Program-made: the position numbers and the translations under genes | Notes under the pieces: generated by a model | Database searches by the model: none | What the model saw: the letters and a program-made list of their open reading frames with translations, nothing else | Told to the model about the DNA's origin: nothing | From: CBIFVZ01 sp966185765 | GTDB lineage: Bacteria; Pseudomonadota; Gammaproteobacteria; Enterobacterales; Enterobacteriaceae | Assembly: GCA_966185765.1 (NCBI GenBank) | Contig: CBIFVZ010000050.1 | Span: 1 to 29,697 of the forward strand | Reading direction: 5' to 3' | DNA: 29,697 nt | Shown: in pieces, positions 1 to 7,966 of the stretch | Position numbering within the stretch: the first letter of the stretch is position 1 | Layout: each line of letters starts with the position of its first letter

Positions 1-1622
1 ATACCGCCGCCGGGCGTGAAGATGAGTGGATCCCGATTCGCCCAGGTACGGATGCCGCACTGGTCGCGGGTCTCGCCCACGTATTAATTACAGAAAACCT
101 GGTCGACCAGGCATTTCTTGATAAATACTGCGTAGGTTACGACGAGAAAACGCTGCCGCCAGACGCTCCCGCAAACAGCCATTATAAGGCCTACATTCTG
201 GGCCAGGGCGCAGACAACACGGAAAAAACGCCGCAGTGGGCGTCTGCCATTACCGGTATCCCGGCAGATAAAATCATCAAGCTGGCACGCGAAATCGGCA
301 GCGCTAAACCGGCTTATATTGCCCAGGGCTGGGGACCACAGCGCCACGCCAACGGTGAGCTGACCGCCCGTGCGATTGCCATGCTACCGATTTTAACCGG
401 CAACGTCGGCATTGCTGGGGGCAATACTGGCGCACGCGAGGGCAGTTACGCCATTCCGTTTGAACGCATGCCGGTCCTGGAAAACCCGGTAAAAGCCAGC
501 ATATCGGTGTTCCTGTGGACCGATGCCATTGAGCGTGGGCCAGAAATGACCGCCACCGCTGACGGCGTGCGCGGCAAAGATAAGCTCGATGTGCCAATTA
601 AATTTATCTGGAACTACGCCAGCAACTCGCTGGTTAACCAGCATTCAGACATCAATAAAACCCACGCCATTTTGCAGGACGACAAGAAGTGCGAAATGAT
701 TGTGGTCATTGATAACCACATGACCTCATCGGCGAAATATGCCGACCTGCTGCTGCCGGACTGCACCGCCTCTGAGCAGATGGATTTTTGTATGGACGGC
801 TACACCAGTAACCTCGGTTACGCGATTTTCGCAAGCCAGGCCATCAAGCCACGCTTTGAGTGCCGCACGGTTTACGACATGTGTACCGAAATCGCCCGCC
901 GCATGGGCGTGGAGCAGCAGTTCACCGAAGGCAGAACCCAGGAGGCGTGGCTGCGCCATCTCTACGAAAAAACCAAAGCCAACAACATTCCCGACCTGCC
1001 GTCTTTCGAAGCGTTCCAGCAGCAGGGAATTTTCAAAATGATGGATCCACGCGGCCATTTTGTGGCGCACAAAGCGTTCCGCGAGGACCCGGATGCTAAC
1101 CCGCTGAAAACGCCGTCGGGTAAAATTGAAATCTACTCTTCACGCCTGGCCGAACTGGCAAACACCTGGCAGCTGCCGGAAGGCGACGTTATCGATCCGC
1201 TACCGATTTACTCCCCGGGTTTTGAAAGCCATTTCGACCCACTGACCAAAAAGTATCCGCTGCAAATGTGCGGCTTCCATTATAAATCGCGCGTGCACTC
1301 CACCTACGGCAACGTCGATGTGCTCAAGGCGGCGTGCCGCCAGGAAATGTGGATAAACCCCATTGATGCGCACGAAAGAGGGATTAACAACGGCGATCTG
1401 GTGAGCATCTTTAACGATCGTGGCGAGATCCGCATTAACGCTAAAGTCACGCCGCGTATTATTCCGGGCGTGGTCGCACTCGGTGAAGGTGCCTGGTACG
1501 CCCCGGATGCTAACGGCGTTGACCACGGCGGCAGCATGAACGTTATCACCACGCAGCGCCCTTCTCCTCTGGCGAAAGGCAACCCGCAGCACACCAACCT
1601 TGTTGATGTGAAGAAAGCATAA
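1..1622 (+). CDS. dmsA: DMSO reductase catalytic subunit A (3' part)
   Basis: The reading frame is open from base 3 and gives about 539 residues, so roughly the N-terminal third of this ~800-residue protein (twin-arginine signal, [4Fe-4S] Cys motif) lies outside the window. The product is the molybdenum bis-MGD subunit of an anaerobic S-/N-oxide reductase and acts with the DmsB and DmsC encoded just downstream. Diagnostic stretches are AKPAYIAQGWGPQRHANGE and the C-terminal molydopterin-dinucleotide-binding region (SRVHSTYGNVDVL, then GVDHGGSMNVI and HTNLVDV at the very end). The TAA stop is 11 bp before the dmsB ATG, and the intervening AAGGA is the dmsB ribosome site. DmsA is preferred to its paralogues YnfE/YnfF only loosely, because they differ little in the part seen. 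Confidence 0.93.
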   Translation, partial: TAAGREDEWIPIRPGTDAALVAGLAHVLITENLVDQAFLDKYCVGYDEKTLPPDAPANSHYKAYILGQGADNTEKTPQWASAITGIPADKIIKLAREIGSAKPAYIAQGWGPQRHANGELTARAIAMLPILTGNVGIAGGNTGAREGSYAIPFERMPVLENPVKASISVFLWTDAIERGPEMTATADGVRGKDKLDVPIKFIWNYASNSLVNQHSDINKTHAILQDDKKCEMIVVIDNHMTSSAKYADLLLPDCTASEQMDFCMDGYTSNLGYAIFASQAIKPRFECRTVYDMCTEIARRMGVEQQFTEGRTQEAWLRHLYEKTKANNIPDLPSFEAFQQQGIFKMMDPRGHFVAHKAFREDPDANPLKTPSGKIEIYSSRLAELANTWQLPEGDVIDPLPIYSPGFESHFDPLTKKYPLQMCGFHYKSRVHSTYGNVDVLKAACRQEMWINPIDAHERGINNGDLVSIFNDRGEIRINAKVTPRIIPGVVALGEGAWYAPDANGVDHGGSMNVITTQRPSPLAKGNPQHTNLVDVKKA

Positions 1623-1633
1623 GGAAGCGCATA

Positions 1634-2251
1634 ATGACTACGCAGTATGGCTTTTATATTGATTCTGCGCGCTGCACGGGCTGCAAAACCTGTGAGCTAG
1701 CATGTAAGGATTATAAAGACTTAACCCCGGATGTAAGCTTTCGTCGCATTTATGAATATGCGGGCGGCTCGTGGCAACAGGATAACAACGTCTGGCATCA
1801 CGACGTGTTTGCCTATTACCTCTCCATTGCCTGCAACCATTGCGAAGATCCGGCCTGTACCAAAGTGTGCCCCAGCGGCGCCATGCACAAACGCGAGGAC
1901 GGCTTTGTCGTCGTGAACGAAGAGGTATGCATCGGCTGTCGCTATTGCCATATGGCCTGTCCCTATGGCGCACCACAGTATGACGCTACCAAAGGCCACA
2001 TGACCAAGTGCGACGGCTGTTATTCCCGCGTCGCTGAAGGCAAAAAACCGATGTGTGTAGAGTCATGCCCGCTGAGGGCGCTGGATTTTGGCCCTATTGA
2101 CGAACTGCGGGAAAAACACGGTACGCTCGCTGAGGTTGCTCCGTTACCGGCAGCACATTTCACTCGCCCTTGCATTGTGATTAAGCCCAACGCAAACAGC
2201 CGCCCGACCGGTGACAAGACCGGTTCTCTGGCAAACCCAAAGGAGGTGTAA
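1634..2251 (+). CDS. dmsB: DMSO reductase iron-sulfur subunit B
   Basis: This 205-residue protein has the family's usual length and four ferredoxin-type cysteine clusters in order: CTGCKTCELAC near residue 16, CNHCEDPACTKVC near 67, CIGCRYCHMAC near 99, and a final group CDGC followed by CVESCP near 128-150. These ligate four [4Fe-4S] clusters that carry electrons from the menaquinol site in DmsC to the molybdenum site in DmsA. The ATG follows AAGGA by 8 bases. The TAA is one base before the dmsC ATG, and the AGGAGGT ribosome site for dmsC lies inside the end of this gene, so the two are translationally coupled. Equivalent to E. coli DmsB or YnfG. Confidence 0.95.
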   Translation: MTTQYGFYIDSARCTGCKTCELACKDYKDLTPDVSFRRIYEYAGGSWQQDNNVWHHDVFAYYLSIACNHCEDPACTKVCPSGAMHKREDGFVVVNEEVCIGCRYCHMACPYGAPQYDATKGHMTKCDGCYSRVAEGKKPMCVESCPLRALDFGPIDELREKHGTLAEVAPLPAAHFTRPCIVIKPNANSRPTGDKTGSLANPKEV

Positions 2252-2252
2252 C

Positions 2253-3101
2253 ATGGGACACGGATGGAGCGAATGGCCGTTAATCATTTTTACCGTGTTT
2301 GGGCAGTGTGTGGCAGGCGGGTTTATCGTGATGGCCGCAGCACTTCTCACTCAAGAAGGTCAGGCGTTGCGCCAGCGCATTCTGATGACCATGCTGGGGC
2401 TGTGGGTGGCGATGGGGTTGGGCTTTGTGGCCTCAACCCTGCACCTTGGCTCGCCGCTGCGCGCGTTCAACGCCTTAAATCAGGTTGGCAGTTCAGCACT
2501 GAGTAATGAAATTGCCAGCGGCGCGCTGTTCTTCGCCTTTGGCGGCCTGTGGTGGCTGCTCAGTCTGCTCAATCGTCTGCCTGCCGCGCTCGATAAAGGC
2601 TGGATGATACTCACTGCCGTGCTGGGTGTGGTGATGGTGTGGATGATGGCGCGTGTCTATAACAGCATTGAGACTATCCCGACGTGGAACTCGGTCTGGA
2701 CCCCGGTGCACTTTTTCCTGACGGCATTTATTGGTGGTCCACTGTTTGGCCTGCTGCTGCTGCGTCTGGCTGGCTTCACCTGCCGCCCACGTGGAGTGGC
2801 GTGCGTGGTGGTAGTCGCCGTGGTGGTGAGTATTGTGGCCGTGCTGATGCAAACGGCGGATCTCGCGGGCATCACCACCTCGGTCAACCAAGCGCTGGCG
2901 CTTATCCCGAATTACGGCGCCATGATGGCGGCACGCGTTGTGCTCCTGGCTGTCGCGCTCGCCCTGTGGCTGGTGCCACAGTGCTCAGGCAAAGATGCCA
3001 GCGTACCGGCGCTGAGTCTTGCGCTGCTGCTGGCCGTGTTTGCCGAAGTGCTTGGCCGCTGCGTGTTCTACGGCCTGCACATGACCTCAGGCGTGCTGTA
3101 A
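2253..3101 (+). CDS. dmsC: DMSO reductase membrane anchor subunit C
   Basis: This 282-residue hydrophobic protein has about eight membrane segments and anchors DmsAB to the inner membrane while oxidising menaquinol. Its N-terminus, MGHGWSEWPLIIFTVFGQC, closely resembles E. coli DmsC/YnfH, and SSALSNEIASGALFFA is the conserved region of the second membrane segment. An in-frame upstream ATG at 2211 would give 296 residues, but the ATG at 2253 is preceded by a perfect AGGAGGT and starts exactly where the family starts. It is the last gene of the operon in this window: no dmsD-type chaperone gene follows, and a UUCG-loop hairpin begins 12 bp after the stop. Confidence 0.95.
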   Translation: MGHGWSEWPLIIFTVFGQCVAGGFIVMAAALLTQEGQALRQRILMTMLGLWVAMGLGFVASTLHLGSPLRAFNALNQVGSSALSNEIASGALFFAFGGLWWLLSLLNRLPAALDKGWMILTAVLGVVMVWMMARVYNSIETIPTWNSVWTPVHFFLTAFIGGPLFGLLLLRLAGFTCRPRGVACVVVVAVVVSIVAVLMQTADLAGITTSVNQALALIPNYGAMMAARVVLLAVALALWLVPQCSGKDASVPALSLALLLAVFAEVLGRCVFYGLHMTSGVL

Positions 3102-3112
3102 TTAAACGCAAC

Positions 3113-3132
3113 AAGCCCTCTTCGGAGGGCTT
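3113..3132 (+). terminator. UUCG hairpin after dmsC
   Basis: AAGCCCTC / TTCG / GAGGGCTT forms a perfect 8-bp stem closed by a C(UUCG)G tetraloop, 12 bp after the dmsC stop. No T-tract follows, so it may be a weak terminator or an mRNA 3'-end stabiliser rather than a classical intrinsic terminator. Confidence 0.6.
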
Positions 3133-3151
3133 CGAGACTGATGCCTTACCG

Positions 3152-3172
3152 CATCCTGTCACAGACAGGATG
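3152..3172. repeat. Perfect inverted repeat (9-bp arms)
   Basis: CATCCTGTC (3152-3160), a 3-base spacer, then GACAGGATG (3164-3172). It is the second of five hairpins in the dmsC-rid gap. It has no T-tract, so it may be a structured RNA element or a protein-binding palindrome. Confidence 0.55.
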
Positions 3173-3195
3173 GATGACACTCAATAAAAAATAAG

Positions 3196-3217
3196 GAAAA
3201 TCAATTTATTGATTTTC
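3196..3217. repeat. Perfect inverted repeat (9-bp arms, AT-rich)
   Basis: GAAAATCAA (3196-3204), TTTA spacer, then TTGATTTTC (3209-3217). It is the third hairpin in the dmsC-rid gap. The AT-rich symmetry would also suit an operator. Function unknown. Confidence 0.5.
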
Positions 3218-3229
3218 GCCTGCTCACCA

Positions 3230-3263
3230 CAAAGAAGGAAAAACCACGTTTTTTCCTTCTTTG
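3230..3263. terminator. Long A/T hairpin, possible bidirectional terminator
   Basis: CAAAGAAGGAAAAA (3230-3243) pairs perfectly over 14 bp with the arm at 3250-3263, across a 6-base loop. The stem is A-rich on one side and T-rich on the other. It sits between the convergent dmsC and rid genes, where a bidirectional terminator is expected, although the T-run is within the stem rather than after it. Confidence 0.5.
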
Positions 3264-3273
3264 TCAGCAATCT

Positions 3274-3299
3274 GAAGCTCTCTTCGGAGGGCTTCTTTC
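3274..3299. terminator. Second UUCG hairpin followed by T-rich tract
   Basis: GAAGCTCTC (3274-3282) / TTCG / GAGGGCTTC (3287-3295) forms a 9-bp stem with one G-U pair, followed by TTTC. It shares 16 identical bases with the hairpin 162 bp upstream (3118-3133 versus 3280-3295). It is the best intrinsic-terminator candidate for the dms transcript and lies 28 bp beyond the 3' end of the convergent rid gene. Confidence 0.6.
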
Positions 3300-3322
3300 T
3301 GTGCTCAGCCCTGCGCGACAAG

Positions 3323-3697
3323 CTATGCGAGCGCAATCACCGCTTCAACCTCAATCTGCAACTCAGGCAGGATAAGCCCCGACACTTCCACCATCGTACA
3401 AGCCGGAAAATGCCCGGCAAAGAATTTCAGCAACAGCCCACGAATGTTCTCCAGCTGACTGATATCACGCAGGAAAATAGTCAGTTTAATCAGATCAACC
3501 TGGCTGCGCTGCTCGTGAGAGAGGATAGCGGCAATCTGGCGTAACACTTCCGTTGCCTGCTCTTCAAGGCTACCCGCCTGCACGTCGGTGTTCGCCGCCG
3601 TCAGTCCGGAAACATACAGCGTATCGTGATGGCGCACGGCGTGAACGTAAGGCCCCGCAGCACGCGGCAGCTGCGAGTAGGTTTTACTGGTGGTCAA
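3323..3697 (-). CDS. Rid (YjgF/YER057c/UK114) family protein, TTG start
   Basis: This 124-residue protein has the usual Rid-family length, the N-terminal AAGPYVHAVRHHDTLYVSG, the central helix with VDLIKLTIFLRDI, and the C-terminal LQIEVEAVIAL that matches the IEIEA(I/V)A strand. RidA members are trimeric enamine/imine deaminases that remove reactive 2-aminoacrylate-type intermediates. Their catalytic Arg (PARSCVEV in RidA, Arg105) is replaced here: the sequence reads PACTMVEV, with Cys in the Arg position. It therefore probably belongs to a non-RidA subgroup without the standard activity. The start codon is TTG with a clear AGGAG 7 bases upstream, and no suitable ATG is nearby. It stands alone, convergent with dmsABC and codirectional with gsp upstream. 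Confidence 0.85.
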   Translation of the reverse strand: MTTSKTYSQLPRAAGPYVHAVRHHDTLYVSGLTAANTDVQAGSLEEQATEVLRQIAAILSHEQRSQVDLIKLTIFLRDISQLENIRGLLLKFFAGHFPACTMVEVSGLILPELQIEVEAVIALA

Positions 3698-3918
3698 AGA
3701 TTATCTCCTGTGCGCAAGGCGTCAAAAATTTCTGCCCCGTAACTTAGTCAAACATGCGTCTGCGGTCACGCCTTTTTGGTAACGCAGCGGCTTTTGGACG
3801 TTATATGAGGAATTACGAGAAAATGCGACGTTAAAACGTGTCCTCATGCCGCAACCCCCGGAGATAAAACCACATTCCGCTTCACGCAACGCCCTGTATA
3901 ACAAGAATAGACAATAAA

Positions 3919-3950
3919 AAAACGGCGCTGCAATCAGGCTGCGCCGTTTT
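3919..3950 (-). terminator. Intrinsic terminator of gsp
   Basis: Read on the minus strand, AAAACGGCGC, a 12-base loop and GCGCCGTTTT form a 10-bp stem that runs directly into a T-rich tract (TTTTTTTATTGT). It lies 18 bp beyond the gsp stop codon, in the right place and orientation to end the gsp transcript. Confidence 0.85.
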
Positions 3951-3967
3951 ATCCCGCGAATGCGCTA

Positions 3968-5842
3968 TTACGACAAGAATTCGCTGTCTTTGAGCACAAT
4001 TAACGGTTCAATATCGCTCTCTTTTTTTATCACCAGCGAGTCGTCACCGCGCAGGCACGCCCCGCCGTAGTTGCCGCCCACGGTGAAGGTGCAAACCTGC
4101 AGATACTTGCCGTCCACTTTCGGCAGGCACCACAGCTCCTGGTAGATAGTCTTGCGGTCAGTGAACTTGCCGCTGCTCTTATCCAGCACTTCATTATGGT
4201 GGCTGACCAAATCAATGTTGCTGCCGCAGCGCCCGGAGATGGGTTTGGCGGCGTAACCGGTTTTTGCCAGATGCCCGGTGACCTCAAAGTCGGTATCAAG
4301 CAGATACGGATGGTTCGGAAACAGCGACCACAGCACCGGCAAAATAGCTTTGTTACCGGGGATAACCGTCCACAGCGGCTCAAACACCAGCACTTCCGGG
4401 CGCAGCAGCACGTCAATTAAGCGCACTTCATTATGCGGATGGCCGGTACGAATCGGCACCGCCGCGTACTCGGTTGCGCTCACCTCGCGCACCTGCTCAA
4501 TCACCGTTTCCCACGCCCAGGTCTTCCACACGCAGTTGACCAGGCGCCCCTCGCCGTCAATTAACTGCCCGGTGGCATCCCAGTGCAGCTCGTCCAGACC
4601 ATAGAGGATCTTGCTGTCAAAACCGGCTTTGGTGAGCGCTCGCTGCATAAACTGCGCGTGGTAGTTCTCCTCGAGATCTTTGTCCTGCATGATGTGCACA
4701 AACGGGCGAGCACGGCTGTGTTGCCAGGCGCCCACCAGCTCACCGAGCAGGTCTTCTGCCGGGTTATGACCGCTGCCCTGGTAGGCTGCTTTGGCCCATT
4801 GCTCCAGAATCAGCCCGCCTTCGGTGTGGCAGGAGGCGGAATCGGCGTTGTACTCGTACACCTTGATGCCGCGCTCATCCATGCAAAAATCCATGCGCCC
4901 GGTAATCATATGGTGACGACGGCGCTGCCAGGAAAGACGCAGGCGCGGCCAGAGAATTTTCGGGATGTCGAACAGCGCCAGCAGGTTGTCATCTTTCATG
5001 ACCTTATCGGTGGCGTGCAGGTACATCAGGTGCATCTCATTGGTGGCCTTAATCAGCTCCTGCTCAGCGCTTTCAGAGATGGTGAAATAACGGTAAGGGT
5101 TCTGGTTAATCACCTGGCCGTTAGCCTCCACATAGGCTTTTTGCAGCGGGTCGGTTTCGTCTATCCATTTGCCGTCAAACTGGCCTTTGTTCTCAACGTG
5201 GGCGCAGTGAATAGCCAGCTCCTGCGGCGGCACAGTCGGGACAGGTTCACTGTACTGAGTGTCTGCCGTCTGGATCATCCAGCCGAGAATGGTGGTGTCG
5301 TCAAAGGTGTCATGGAGAATGTAACGACCCTCTTTGACTTCAAGCGTTAACTCACGCGTCCACTGTTGGCCCGGCGGCAGCGCATGATGTAAGACGTTTT
5401 GCTCGGCGATACGCACTTTGTTGCCCACAATCTGGGTAACCACCGCCACGTGGCCGGTTTTCTCAAACTCGCCGCCATTGCACCAGATAAGCAGTGCGCC
5501 CGCCACCGGCGGGCGCTGGCAGCCATTGGCAAAGGCCTGCAACGGCAGAATATTGTCGTTCACGACTTCACGCAGAAAGCGCAGCGAGAAGATTTCATAA
5601 GCCATGCCCACGTCAGTAAATACGTAGCCATAGGTGAGGAATAAAAAGCGACGCGCGAACTCCACACACTGCCATTTGTAGCCCATATATTCGTTGCCGA
5701 TATAGCTGCGAAACGAGGCGTCTTCAGGGTAGTTGTTGCGGTCTAAGCTGCTGTAGTTAGATGAATAAATGGCCACGCCGCCCGGCGCGTAGCCCAGTAA
5801 GGTGCCAAACGGGGCGTCGGTACTGCTTGTTGCTGTGCTCAT
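3968..5842 (-). CDS. gsp: Bifunctional glutathionylspermidine amidase/synthetase
   Basis: This 624-residue protein is nearly collinear with E. coli Gsp (619). The N-terminal CHAP/amidase domain (about 1-200) hydrolyses glutathionylspermidine. Its catalytic Cys is Cys59 in KWQCVEFARRF, and the likely partner His is in TGHVAVVTQ. The C-terminal ATP-grasp synthetase domain makes glutathionylspermidine from glutathione, spermidine and ATP. Conserved blocks include RMDFCMDERGIKVYEYNAD, YEYNADSASCHTEGG, SRARPFVHIMQDKD and PIRTGHPHNEVRLIDVLLRP. The last residues (KDSEFLS) extend slightly past the E. coli end. The ATG has AAGG about 9 bases upstream. It is a single-gene unit with its own terminator, divergent from the GNAT gene. 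Confidence 0.98.
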   Translation of the reverse strand: MSTATSSTDAPFGTLLGYAPGGVAIYSSNYSSLDRNNYPEDASFRSYIGNEYMGYKWQCVEFARRFLFLTYGYVFTDVGMAYEIFSLRFLREVVNDNILPLQAFANGCQRPPVAGALLIWCNGGEFEKTGHVAVVTQIVGNKVRIAEQNVLHHALPPGQQWTRELTLEVKEGRYILHDTFDDTTILGWMIQTADTQYSEPVPTVPPQELAIHCAHVENKGQFDGKWIDETDPLQKAYVEANGQVINQNPYRYFTISESAEQELIKATNEMHLMYLHATDKVMKDDNLLALFDIPKILWPRLRLSWQRRRHHMITGRMDFCMDERGIKVYEYNADSASCHTEGGLILEQWAKAAYQGSGHNPAEDLLGELVGAWQHSRARPFVHIMQDKDLEENYHAQFMQRALTKAGFDSKILYGLDELHWDATGQLIDGEGRLVNCVWKTWAWETVIEQVREVSATEYAAVPIRTGHPHNEVRLIDVLLRPEVLVFEPLWTVIPGNKAILPVLWSLFPNHPYLLDTDFEVTGHLAKTGYAAKPISGRCGSNIDLVSHHNEVLDKSSGKFTDRKTIYQELWCLPKVDGKYLQVCTFTVGGNYGGACLRGDDSLVIKKESDIEPLIVLKDSEFLS

Positions 5843-6063
5843 GAGCCTGCCTTAAAAAATACCGCCTGCGCAGAGGTTGCGTAAATCGCTCTTGTCGTGT
5901 GCGCGGCTTAACCCGATAACGGTGCGGTTATGATAGCACCGCTGTTGCAACAGGGAGGTGGCTTGTACGGTGAAAAGATGCGTTGTGAAGCTGGCAATCT
6001 GGCGTGCCATTTTTGGCTGGCGCGGTAAACTACGGTGCAGATACGTTCCAGTAAAGGATAACC
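5843..6063. promoter_or_regulatory. Divergent control region gsp / GNAT
   Basis: This 221-bp non-coding gap lies between two divergent genes. It contains a 6-bp palindrome, CGGTGC (5920-5925) and GCACCG (5936-5941). Its loop holds a minus-strand TATCAT (5935-5930), a plausible -10 for gsp. No convincing -35 was seen. The GNAT ribosome site AAGGA lies at 6055-6059. Confidence 0.4.
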
Positions 6064-6597
6064 ATGACCCTTTTAGCACAAGGCTACCGGCTGCGTGCGG
6101 CCACAGCGGCAGATTTTGCGCAACTTAACCACATTGAACAGGCGGCCGCGCGTATTTTCCCGCCCGGTTTTCTGCCTGCCGGGGTACTCACCGACAAACT
6201 GCCCTTCGGGGTGCTGGAGCAGGCCCGCCAGCAAAACGGGCTGTGGGTGATACAACACACTGACGGTACACCGGTAGGCTATGTGGTGCTGGAGTGCATC
6301 GGCGCACTAACACTGCTCGCACAAATCGATGTGCACCCGGCACATGGCCGCAAAGGGCTGGGCGCAGCGCTGGTTAACCATGCGCTCGCGCAGGCACAGG
6401 CGCGTGGCGTGAGCGAAGTCTGGCTCACCACGTTTTCGAACGTGCCGTGGAACGCGCCGTTTTATCAAAAGCTGGGATTTTGCCTGGTGGATGAGGACTC
6501 TGCGCCCGAGGCCATACGGGACATTCTGCGCAAAGAGCGCGCCTGCGGGCTGGAACACCGCGTGGTGATGCAGTACAGGTTTAAGGTTGAGCCGTAA
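6064..6597 (+). CDS. GNAT-family N-acetyltransferase
   Basis: This 177-residue single-domain protein has the acetyl-CoA-binding motif A at about residues 87-103 (AQIDVHPAHGRKGLGAALV, with the R-K-G-L-G pyrophosphate loop) and a C-terminal motif B, NVPWNAPFYQKLGF, around residues 130-143, typical of GNAT enzymes. The fold predicts acetyl transfer from acetyl-CoA to an amine. The acceptor cannot be told from sequence, and it is not one of the well-known named enterobacterial GNATs. It could act on antibiotics, polyamines or protein N-termini. It is divergent from gsp, which suggests but does not show a link to polyamine chemistry. Start supported by AAGGA spaced 4-5 bases. Confidence 0.85.
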   Translation: MTLLAQGYRLRAATAADFAQLNHIEQAAARIFPPGFLPAGVLTDKLPFGVLEQARQQNGLWVIQHTDGTPVGYVVLECIGALTLLAQIDVHPAHGRKGLGAALVNHALAQAQARGVSEVWLTTFSNVPWNAPFYQKLGFCLVDEDSAPEAIRDILRKERACGLEHRVVMQYRFKVEP

Positions 6598-6625
6598 AAA
6601 ATATTCAGGCAGAGTGAAACAGGGC

Positions 6626-6649
6626 CAGGCGTCATAGTGAGCACGCCTG
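6626..6649 (+). terminator. Hairpin after the GNAT gene
   Basis: CAGGCGT (6626-6632) and ACGCCTG (6643-6649) form a 7-bp stem with a 10-base loop, 28 bp after the GNAT stop. The following sequence is C-rich before TTATTATT, so it is a weak terminator at best. Confidence 0.35.
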
Positions 6650-6753
6650 CTAACCCCCCTTATTATTAATAACGGTTACAAGCATTTCCCCGTCAATAAC
6701 AGAAAGGCCAAAAACCGCAAAGGACTGTTGAAAGCATACTTAAGGAAAAGCCC

Positions 6754-7362
6754 GTGCTTAAAAAATATTTTCCCCAAAAAATCACTTATCAAAATATTAA
6801 AGATCATATTTTTAGCAGGCAGTTTTGTATTCAGGCCATCGCTGTCGCGCTGACGATTGGCTATATATTGTATCTTCCCTGGTCTGCGAGCATTGCACAT
6901 AACACGGTGCTGTTTAACACCATCCCCGAACTGACCGTATCCCTGCTATTTTCCAGCATTATCGCCGTGATTTTTACACTGCTTTATTATTACAAAGCCC
7001 GCCCGGATACCTCGGTGAAAAATATCTTCGGTGCGCTGTTTTGTTTCTTTTTCTTGCCCTTCACGCTCACCCTAAACTGGGCCAGCAGCTATGTGTATTT
7101 ATTCCCCGAGAAAACCCTGAGCTATGTGACCGATTACGATGTGACCTTTCCGGGACCGTATTCCCCCGGACGCTCTGGCCGCTGCGAGGCCGGGCTGCTC
7201 ATCAAAGAAAAGCATACCTCACGTTGGCTTAACCTCTGCTCATCGCAAAAAGCACTACGACCCGGTGAGCATAAAAAACAGGGAATGGACGGCGTGTTTG
7301 TTACCGTGAAAGTAAACCGGGTCGGTGCCTGGCTCGGCCACTATGAATTTACCTGGAAATAG
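6754..7362 (+). CDS. Uncharacterised three-TM membrane protein, GTG start
   Basis: I do not recognise this 202-residue protein. It has a short basic N-terminus (LKKYFPQKI) and three hydrophobic segments at about residues 25-43, 58-80 and 91-110. A hydrophilic domain of roughly 90 residues follows, containing two Cys residues (GRCEAGLL and LCSSQK) that could form a disulfide if periplasmic. GTG is chosen as start because AAGGA sits 7 bases upstream and no ATG fits. It is lower in GC and richer in AAA/ATT codons near the start than its neighbours, which hints at a different origin. Its last 14 bp overlap the 3' end of the convergent SIS gene. Confidence 0.7.
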   Translation: MLKKYFPQKITYQNIKDHIFSRQFCIQAIAVALTIGYILYLPWSASIAHNTVLFNTIPELTVSLLFSSIIAVIFTLLYYYKARPDTSVKNIFGALFCFFFLPFTLTLNWASSYVYLFPEKTLSYVTDYDVTFPGPYSPGRSGRCEAGLLIKEKHTSRWLNLCSSQKALRPGEHKKQGMDGVFVTVKVNRVGAWLGHYEFTWK

Positions 7363-7966
7363 CCCCTTTCTTTTTCTCCTGACTTAACGTCAGCCCTACA
7401 TCCCCACCTGGGTGAACCGCCAGCAACGTCTCCCGGTCAAAGCCGCTCTCGCTCATCAGGCACGCACAGGCGGCATCAAAAATCGCCAGCACCAGCACAA
7501 TCGAAGTGGTTGCCAGCATATTGAGCGGATCGATTTCACGCTGAACGCCGGTTGGCACCACCAGACTTGCGGCCCGGGCAATGGCCGACTGCGGGTTTTC
7601 GGTGACGCTAATTATCTCCACGCCTTTTGCTGCAAGCGTGGGCAGAAGCCGCGTCAGCTCGTCGGAATTACCGCCGCGAGAGATCATGATGATGAGGTCA
7701 TCTGCGCGCAGGAAACCCAGGTCGCCGTGGGCGGCGTCGGTCGCGTTCAGGTAAATGGCCGGGCGCTCCACGCAGGCGAGCATATGCGCCACTTTGCGCG
7801 CCGCCACGCCGGAAGTGCCAACGCCGGTGACGGCTATTTTGCCGCGACAGCCCGCAAGCTTTACCAGAAGCGCATTCCACAGCCCTTCATCCAGGCGCTG
7901 GCTCAACTGAGCCAGCTCCTCGCTGTACACGCGCCACGCCTGCCCGGCCTGCTGCCAGGCACTCAT
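7349..7966 (-). CDS. SIS-domain sugar-phosphate isomerase (KpsF/GutQ-like, no CBS)
   Basis: This 205-residue protein is a single SIS domain. IAVTGVGTSGVAARKVAH, DAAHGDLGFLRADDLIIMIS and VHPGGDVGL correspond to the matching blocks of KdsD/GutQ arabinose-5-phosphate isomerases, whose two C-terminal CBS domains are absent here. The usual S-N-S-G-E-S loop reads SRGGNS, so the substrate may differ. Its ATG overlaps the kinase stop by one base (TGATG), with GGAGGAGA just upstream, so it is translationally coupled as the last gene of the operon. The likely role is aldose/ketose isomerisation of the phosphorylated sugar produced by the kinase. That is inferred from context, and a regulatory or hexulose-phosphate isomerase role is possible. 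Confidence 0.85.
   Translation of the reverse strand: MSAWQQAGQAWRVYSEELAQLSQRLDEGLWNALLVKLAGCRGKIAVTGVGTSGVAARKVAHMLACVERPAIYLNATDAAHGDLGFLRADDLIIMISRGGNSDELTRLLPTLAAKGVEIISVTENPQSAIARAASLVVPTGVQREIDPLNMLATTSIVLVLAIFDAACACLMSESGFDRETLLAVHPGGDVGLTLSQEKKKGAISR

Noticed and set aside
2211..2252. Upstream ATG for dmsC adding 14 residues
   Set aside because: It lies within dmsB. The ATG at 2253 has a perfect AGGAGGT site and matches the family N-terminus.
4583..5350. Long plus-strand frame (255 codons) opposite gsp
   Set aside because: It is an antisense shadow of a clearly conserved gene in GC-rich DNA. The sequence shows no family resemblance and no start signal.
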